From assembly GCA_945787015.1 (NCBI GenBank), contig CALZGM010000026.1, positions 1 through 45,800 on the forward strand: a stretch of DNA of 45,800 nucleotides, given 5' to 3'. The notes under the pieces were generated by a model. That model saw nothing but the letters and a program-made list of their open reading frames with translations. It was not told the DNA's origin and ran no database searches. Position numbers and translations under genes: made by a program. Within the stretch, counting starts at the first letter, position 1; each line of letters begins with the position of its first letter. This stretch comes from an uncultured Roseburia sp. (GTDB taxonomy: Bacteria > Bacillota > Clostridia > Lachnospirales > Lachnospiraceae). Positions 42,327 through 45,800 of this stretch are shown piece after piece.

Positions 42327-43196
42327 GTGAAAATAATGGAAATGAAAAAGAAACTAAAGGGAACAATTCAAAAGGTTTTGAGTATGAAGTACACAAAATA
42401 CGTTGGCATTTATTTACTGTTTTTATTGATGTTTTTCCTGGGACGTTTTACGGCTCAGTTTAAGCAGGAATGTGTGGGTGTGTTTAGCATAGCTATGAAA
42501 ACGGAGGACTGGGGAACCGGATTTACGGATATTCCGGAGGGCGGCCAGCCGGTGGGCAATGCAACAGCAGCGGAACTAAAGAAATATGATGCCTATTATG
42601 TGGGAAGTGCAGATAAAAAAGTGATTTATCTTACATTTGACTGTGGTTATGAAAATGGCTATACGGATGCGATGTTGGATGCTTTAAAAAAGCATAATGC
42701 ACCGGCCACATTTTTTGTTGTGGGACATTATGTGGAATCCGCACCGGAACAGGTGAAACGGATGGTTGCAGACGGACATACGGTTGGCAATCATACCTAT
42801 CATCATCCCGACATGTCATCTATTTCGGATCTGGCTTCTTTTAAAAAGGAAGTGGACGATGTGGCGAATGCCTTTAAAGAACTGACAGGAACCGATATGG
42901 CGATGTATTATAGACCTCCACAGGGCAAATACAGTACCAAAAATCTGGAAATGGCAAAAGAACTTGGCTATTCCACCTTTTTCTGGAGTCTTGTACATGT
43001 AGATTGGAACGTGGATAAGCAGCCAAGTCATGAAGAAGCAATGAATAAGCTGACAAAACGTATTCATCCGGGAGCCATTGTGCTTTTACATAACACTTCG
43101 AAAACGAATAGTGAGATATTGGATGAACTGCTAACGAAGTGGGAGGAGATGGGATACAGCTTTGGAACATTAGAGGAGCTGAGGACGCAGCAGTAA
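42327..43196 (+). CDS. pdaA: Polysaccharide deacetylase, PdaA-like (spore cortex muramic delta-lactam)
   Basis: A 289-residue protein with an N-terminal membrane anchor (YVGIYLLFLLMFFLGRF, about residues 19-35) and a NodB-type carbohydrate esterase domain. LTFDCGYENGYTDAML carries the catalytic D and metal D-like position; GHTVGNHTYHHPDMS supplies the two His ligands; YYRPPQGKYS and IVLLHNTS complete the site. The DCGYENGYT wording is characteristic of PdaA, which removes N-acetyl groups from muramic acid during cortex formation. Start GTG 42327 is uncertain; ATG 42336 and 42342 are in frame. Confidence 0.88.
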   Translation: MKIMEMKKKLKGTIQKVLSMKYTKYVGIYLLFLLMFFLGRFTAQFKQECVGVFSIAMKTEDWGTGFTDIPEGGQPVGNATAAELKKYDAYYVGSADKKVIYLTFDCGYENGYTDAMLDALKKHNAPATFFVVGHYVESAPEQVKRMVADGHTVGNHTYHHPDMSSISDLASFKKEVDDVANAFKELTGTDMAMYYRPPQGKYSTKNLEMAKELGYSTFFWSLVHVDWNVDKQPSHEEAMNKLTKRIHPGAIVLLHNTSKTNSEILDELLTKWEEMGYSFGTLEELRTQQ

Positions 43197-43300
43197 ATGT
43201 AAAATATGCTGAAGTTTTTGTAGTTAATAGCCGATATATTCTGTAACGGGAAAATGGATTTTCAAAACAGATTCAGGGAGGATTTTGAAAGGGAAAATAC

Positions 43301-44020
43301 ATGATAAATTCAGTGGGTTCTATTCAAAATCAGGCGATTAATTTACTACAGGAACGTCGGACACAGATACTGGAAAAACTGAAAAATGGTGATGCAGAAG
43401 AAGCAATCATTACAGGTGGAAATGCATTTACGAAAAGTGTCTGGGATAAGATGCTGGAAGGAGTAGATAATTATCTTGATGAAGTAAAAGAAGAACAGAA
43501 AGTCCGCTTTGCGAAAATGGATGAAGAGAAGGAAGAAAAAGAGCTTTTATTAAAACGTGCTGACGAAGAAAAAATGCTGCAGGGGCAAAGTTTGAAAGAA
43601 GTATTAAGTATGAGGAACGGAGGCTCTTTAAAGGTTCCATATGGTTATCTGGCAAAGGATGGCGTTATTGAGTATAACGGAGTGATTTTTGTTTGTGATG
43701 AACAACACAATGCTATTTGTCTTGGAGATATGACAAATCCAAAAGATGTGATTACGATTCCATTAACAGAGGGCGGCACCTTAAAAGTGAATCGCGATAA
43801 CATTCACGATTTATCAAAAGCAATCAGTATGTTTTCGCCGGAGGATATACGCAGAATTATGGAAGCGATTGCTACGGATACAAAATGCCGTCAGATGCAG
43901 CAGGAGATGGATGAAACGGTAAATAGTATTACCGGAAGTACGACATACGTCTCTGAAAATAATAAGGAGGATGTAGTAACTGCAGAGCAGATTGCAGAGT
44001 TATTTAAGAACAGAGATTAA
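43301..44020 (+). CDS. Conserved-looking hypothetical protein with coiled-coil middle
   Basis: A 239-residue soluble protein of no family I recognise. The N-terminus (GSIQNQAINLLQERRTQILEK) is followed by a helical, strongly charged segment at about residues 60-95 (DEVKEEQKVRFAKMDEEKEE), then a more globular part with VPYGYLAKDGVIEYNGVIFV and a short acidic tail. No signal peptide or membrane segment. The start ATG 43301 has GAAAGGG upstream. It is monocistronic with its own terminator. Confidence 0.7.
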   Translation: MINSVGSIQNQAINLLQERRTQILEKLKNGDAEEAIITGGNAFTKSVWDKMLEGVDNYLDEVKEEQKVRFAKMDEEKEEKELLLKRADEEKMLQGQSLKEVLSMRNGGSLKVPYGYLAKDGVIEYNGVIFVCDEQHNAICLGDMTNPKDVITIPLTEGGTLKVNRDNIHDLSKAISMFSPEDIRRIMEAIATDTKCRQMQQEMDETVNSITGSTTYVSENNKEDVVTAEQIAELFKNRD

Positions 44021-44025
44021 TAAAT

Positions 44026-44076
44026 GTGCTGTCACGTAAACGATTATCAATCGGTGAAGTGACAGCACTCTTTTTT
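44026..44076 (+). terminator. Terminator after the hypothetical gene
   Basis: GTGCTGTCAC (44026-44035) pairs with GTGACAGCAC (44059-44068), followed by TCTTTTTT. Confidence 0.9.
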
Positions 44077-44118
44077 CATGGCGGTTTCCTATATCATAGT
44101 GTAGGGCTCAAGATAGCT

Positions 44119-44859
44119 CTACATAAATGGTGCAATCTGCGATAACGCATGATAGTCTTTTGCTTTCATAATCCGGTCAGCAATTTTGCGCACGGTCTCT
44201 TCTGATAGAAATGGATATAATCCGGTGAGATTCTTAATATCACAGCTTTCAAGTGACAAATATTTATCAACCAGTTGGTCCAGAGTTTCTTCTTCCAAGA
44301 AAGGTGCCAAAGCAATAAGAGTATCCAAAGAACCCTCATCTATTGTTTCTGCATATCGTAGAGCAATCCGGTTTAGCGTATCATCTTCAAGATAGGGAGC
44401 AAGACCTACCAGTTGTGATGGATGTTCTACGGAAACTTTTTCGGCAATTTCATTTAAATAGCTGTCATCTAAGTATGGTGCTAATGCAATGAGGGCATCC
44501 ATATCTATGGAGTCGTTAGTTCCTTTATTTTCTTCTAAAACTTGTTCTACTTTTTTGGGAGTAACAATAGGAGCGACCTCGGCAAGCTCTTCTAACGTGA
44601 TAGATGCATTCTCATCGGAGATGATTTTTTTTACGGTTTTGGTTGATTCACTTTCCCCAATCAGCTCGTCCAGATTCAGGTCGAGAATCCGGCATAATTC
44701 GGAAAGCTTTGAAATGTCCGGCATGGAATTTCCACGTTCCCAGTTGGAGACTGCCTGATAACTGATTCCCATCGCGTCTGCCAAATCCATTTGTGTCATA
44801 TTTTTTTCATTTCTTGTAGTTCTAATTTTCTTTCCAATTTTAGTAGTATCAAACATCAT
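44119..44859 (-). CDS. XRE-family regulator with C-terminal helical repeats
   Basis: A 246-residue protein. Residues about 7-65 are a Cro/C1-type HTH (KNMTQMDLADAMGISYQAVSNWE). From about residue 90 to the end there are about six degenerate repeats of about 33 residues, each with a core LxxLAPYLxDxxLxxIA (for example LIALAPYLDDSYLNEIA, LVGLAPYLEDDTLNRIA, LIALAPFLEEETLDQLV, LTGLYPFLSEETVRKIA). They look like a HEAT/TPR-type solenoid, probably a protein- or ligand-binding surface. Start ATG 44859 follows GCGAGGAAAAA; upstream in-frame codons to 44925 lack a ribosome site. Confidence 0.82.
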   Translation of the reverse strand: MMFDTTKIGKKIRTTRNEKNMTQMDLADAMGISYQAVSNWERGNSMPDISKLSELCRILDLNLDELIGESESTKTVKKIISDENASITLEELAEVAPIVTPKKVEQVLEENKGTNDSIDMDALIALAPYLDDSYLNEIAEKVSVEHPSQLVGLAPYLEDDTLNRIALRYAETIDEGSLDTLIALAPFLEEETLDQLVDKYLSLESCDIKNLTGLYPFLSEETVRKIADRIMKAKDYHALSQIAPFM

Positions 44860-44987
44860 TTTTTCCTCGCTATCATTTTTTCGACCGGTCAATAGTAGGA
44901 TAACATTTGAGAATAAAAAATCCAATCAAGTATTGCTTGAAAAGCGTAAAAATGTAACTCAATTAGTGATTGAGTTTGGGATTATGG

Positions 44988-45266
44988 CTAGTTTTTTTCC
45001 CGAAATCCTGTCTCATCCGCTGCCAATGCAATCTGACGTCTCGAAATCCAATCGATTCGAATATACTGATCCCGGTAAAGTTCTTGAACTACGCGGTCAA
45101 TATCTTCCGGAAAACCTTGTAATTCAGCAGAGACAGAACCATCGTATTCATTTCTGACCCAGCCGGTTACATGATAGTGCTCAGCATGCATCCTCATTTT
45201 ATAGCGAAATCCGACTTCCTGAACGCGGCCTTCAAAAGAAAGGTGTTCACGTACTTTATCATTCAT
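44988..45266 (-). CDS. acyP: Acylphosphatase
   Basis: A 92-residue protein with both family signatures: FEGRVQEVGFRYKMRMHA (catalytic R in GRVQxVGFR) and VTGWVRNEYDGSVSAELQG (catalytic N in GWVRN). It hydrolyses carboxyl-phosphate bonds such as acetyl phosphate. The start overlaps the end of the upstream Spx/ArsC-like gene by eight bases, so the two share a transcript. Confidence 0.94.
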   Translation of the reverse strand: MNDKVREHLSFEGRVQEVGFRYKMRMHAEHYHVTGWVRNEYDGSVSAELQGFPEDIDRVVQELYRDQYIRIDWISRRQIALAADETGFREKN

Positions 45267-45621
45267 TTAAAAGCTCCTTTTCCCATTCCGCTTCTTTGAA
45301 ACCGACTAATACAGCAGTATCAGTTATGATGAGAGGTCTTTTTACCAGCATGCCATCTGTGGCAAGCAGTGTATATTGTTCTTGGAGAGACATGGATGGA
45401 AGCTTGTCTTTTAATGCCATTTCTTTGTACAGCATTCCGCTGGTATTAAAGAATTTTTTGATATCTAAACCGCTTTTTTCATGCCAAAGCTTTAATTCAT
45501 CTATAGAAGGATTCTGCTCTTTGATGTGGCGGTCAGTATAAGAAAGATTGTGTGCATCCAGCCATTTTTTCGCTTTTTGACAGGTACTGCATTTCGGGTA
45601 TTCTAAAAATAAAATATTCAT
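45259..45621 (-). CDS. ArsC/Spx-family thioredoxin-fold protein
   Basis: A 120-residue protein. The N-terminal YPKCSTCQKAKKWLD has the CxxC redox pair (C10, C13) of the ArsC/Spx/MgsR family, and the later LVKRPLIITDTAVLVGF matches the conserved RPL..d..vlVGf segment. These proteins are either arsenate-reductase relatives or RNA-polymerase-binding stress regulators; no ars genes are nearby, so the Spx/MgsR or uncharacterised YffB-like type is more likely. It has its own promoter at 45666-45693. Confidence 0.88.
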   Translation of the reverse strand: MNILFLEYPKCSTCQKAKKWLDAHNLSYTDRHIKEQNPSIDELKLWHEKSGLDIKKFFNTSGMLYKEMALKDKLPSMSLQEQYTLLATDGMLVKRPLIITDTAVLVGFKEAEWEKELLNE

Positions 45622-45665
45622 GTGGGTAGTCCTCCGCTTTCTAATTTTTGTAGGAATTTATTTTT

Positions 45666-45693
45666 AGTATATCATTTTCTGCTTGCGGTGCAA
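45666..45693 (-). promoter_or_regulatory. Sigma-A promoter for the ArsC/Spx-like gene
   Basis: On the minus strand: TTGCAC (complement of 45688-45693), 16-base spacer, TATACT (complement of 45666-45671), about 45 bases before the start codon. Confidence 0.7.
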
Positions 45694-45698
45694 TAGGG

Positions 45699-45800
45699 GT
45701 ATTTAGTCCAAAATTTGGATTTATTGTTTCGTATATTGAGGAAGCGAGAAAGAGACTGACTTTTTTCTATTCGGATGTACGCATATAAGAAGTTCTATTA
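45699..45800 (+). repeat. Dispersed palindromic repeat, copy D (partial)
   Basis: It begins GGTATTTAGTCCAAAATTTG and matches copy A (inverted, positions 1-49) through GTTTCGTATATTGAGGAAG. It then joins sequence shared with copy C: CGGATGTACGC (45772-45782) followed by a TAAGAAGTTC..ATTA block. The copy is cut by the window end. Confidence 0.8.

Noticed and set aside
43231-43238. CCGATATA resembling a sigma-28 (flagellar) -10 box before the gene at 43301
   Set aside because: No TAAA-like -35 is found about 15 bases upstream, so the promoter pattern is incomplete.
44933-45157. 74-codon plus-strand frame
   Set aside because: It overlaps the acylphosphatase gene on the other strand and has no ribosome site or recognisable content.

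Overview
The window reads as chromosomal DNA of a low-GC, spore-forming anaerobic Firmicute, most likely a Lachnospiraceae gut species. The reasons are codon and base use, a T-box leader on thrS, spoIVA and a PdaA-type deacetylase (endospore genes), a sugar ABC system without its own ATPase, and several Lachnospiraceae-style small or hypothetical proteins. No tRNA, rRNA, CRISPR array or prophage was recognised.

Layout. 1-4.2 kb: end of a dispersed repeat, a Nudix hydrolase, a methyltransferase, an IS607-family element whose tnpB carries two frameshifts, and an HD-domain hydrolase. 4.2-7.7 kb: an XRE-VanZ fusion gene with a small membrane partner, then thrS (lacking most of its TGS domain) behind a T-box. 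7.68-8.91 kb: a non-coding island made of nested palindromes that fills exactly the gap between the convergent stop codons of thrS and a ClC-family gene. 10.3-17.3 kb: a maltodextrin-type operon (lipoprotein binding protein, two permeases, LacI regulator, 4-alpha-glucanotransferase) and a lipid kinase. 17.3-18.9 kb: spoIVA, with a sigma-E-like promoter set inside a terminator hairpin. 18.9-19.2 kb: another long palindromic repeat. 19.2-31.5 kb: a PD-(D/E)XK protein, a UlaG-like hydrolase, a 47-residue membrane protein, alaS, rpsU, a DegV protein, an ABC exporter, a diguanylate cyclase with a LacI-type sensor, and a pair of G3E (CobW-like) GTPases; the first is His-rich and the second is fused to a YcgQ/DUF1980-like domain. 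31.5-37.9 kb (minus strand): a heterodimeric BmrCD-like ABC exporter with a tiny lipoprotein gene, and htpG with a CIRCE operator. 38-45.7 kb: a 903-residue unknown zinc-ribbon protein, an archaeal-type aspartyl-tRNA synthetase behind a leader-peptide attenuator, pdaA, an unknown coiled-coil protein, an XRE regulator with helical repeats, an acylphosphatase and an Spx/ArsC-like protein. The window ends inside another copy of the repeat.

The most interesting observations are: (1) the previously untracked 16-codon leader peptide ending in Asp-Asp-Asp and its five-segment RNA switch upstream of the aspartyl-tRNA synthetase; (2) the palindromic island and the related dispersed repeats, two of which sit at the two window ends in inverted orientation; (3) the terminator/sigma-E promoter overlap in front of spoIVA; (4) the G3E GTPase-YcgQ-like fusion. 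All calls come from reading the sequence; no database search was possible.
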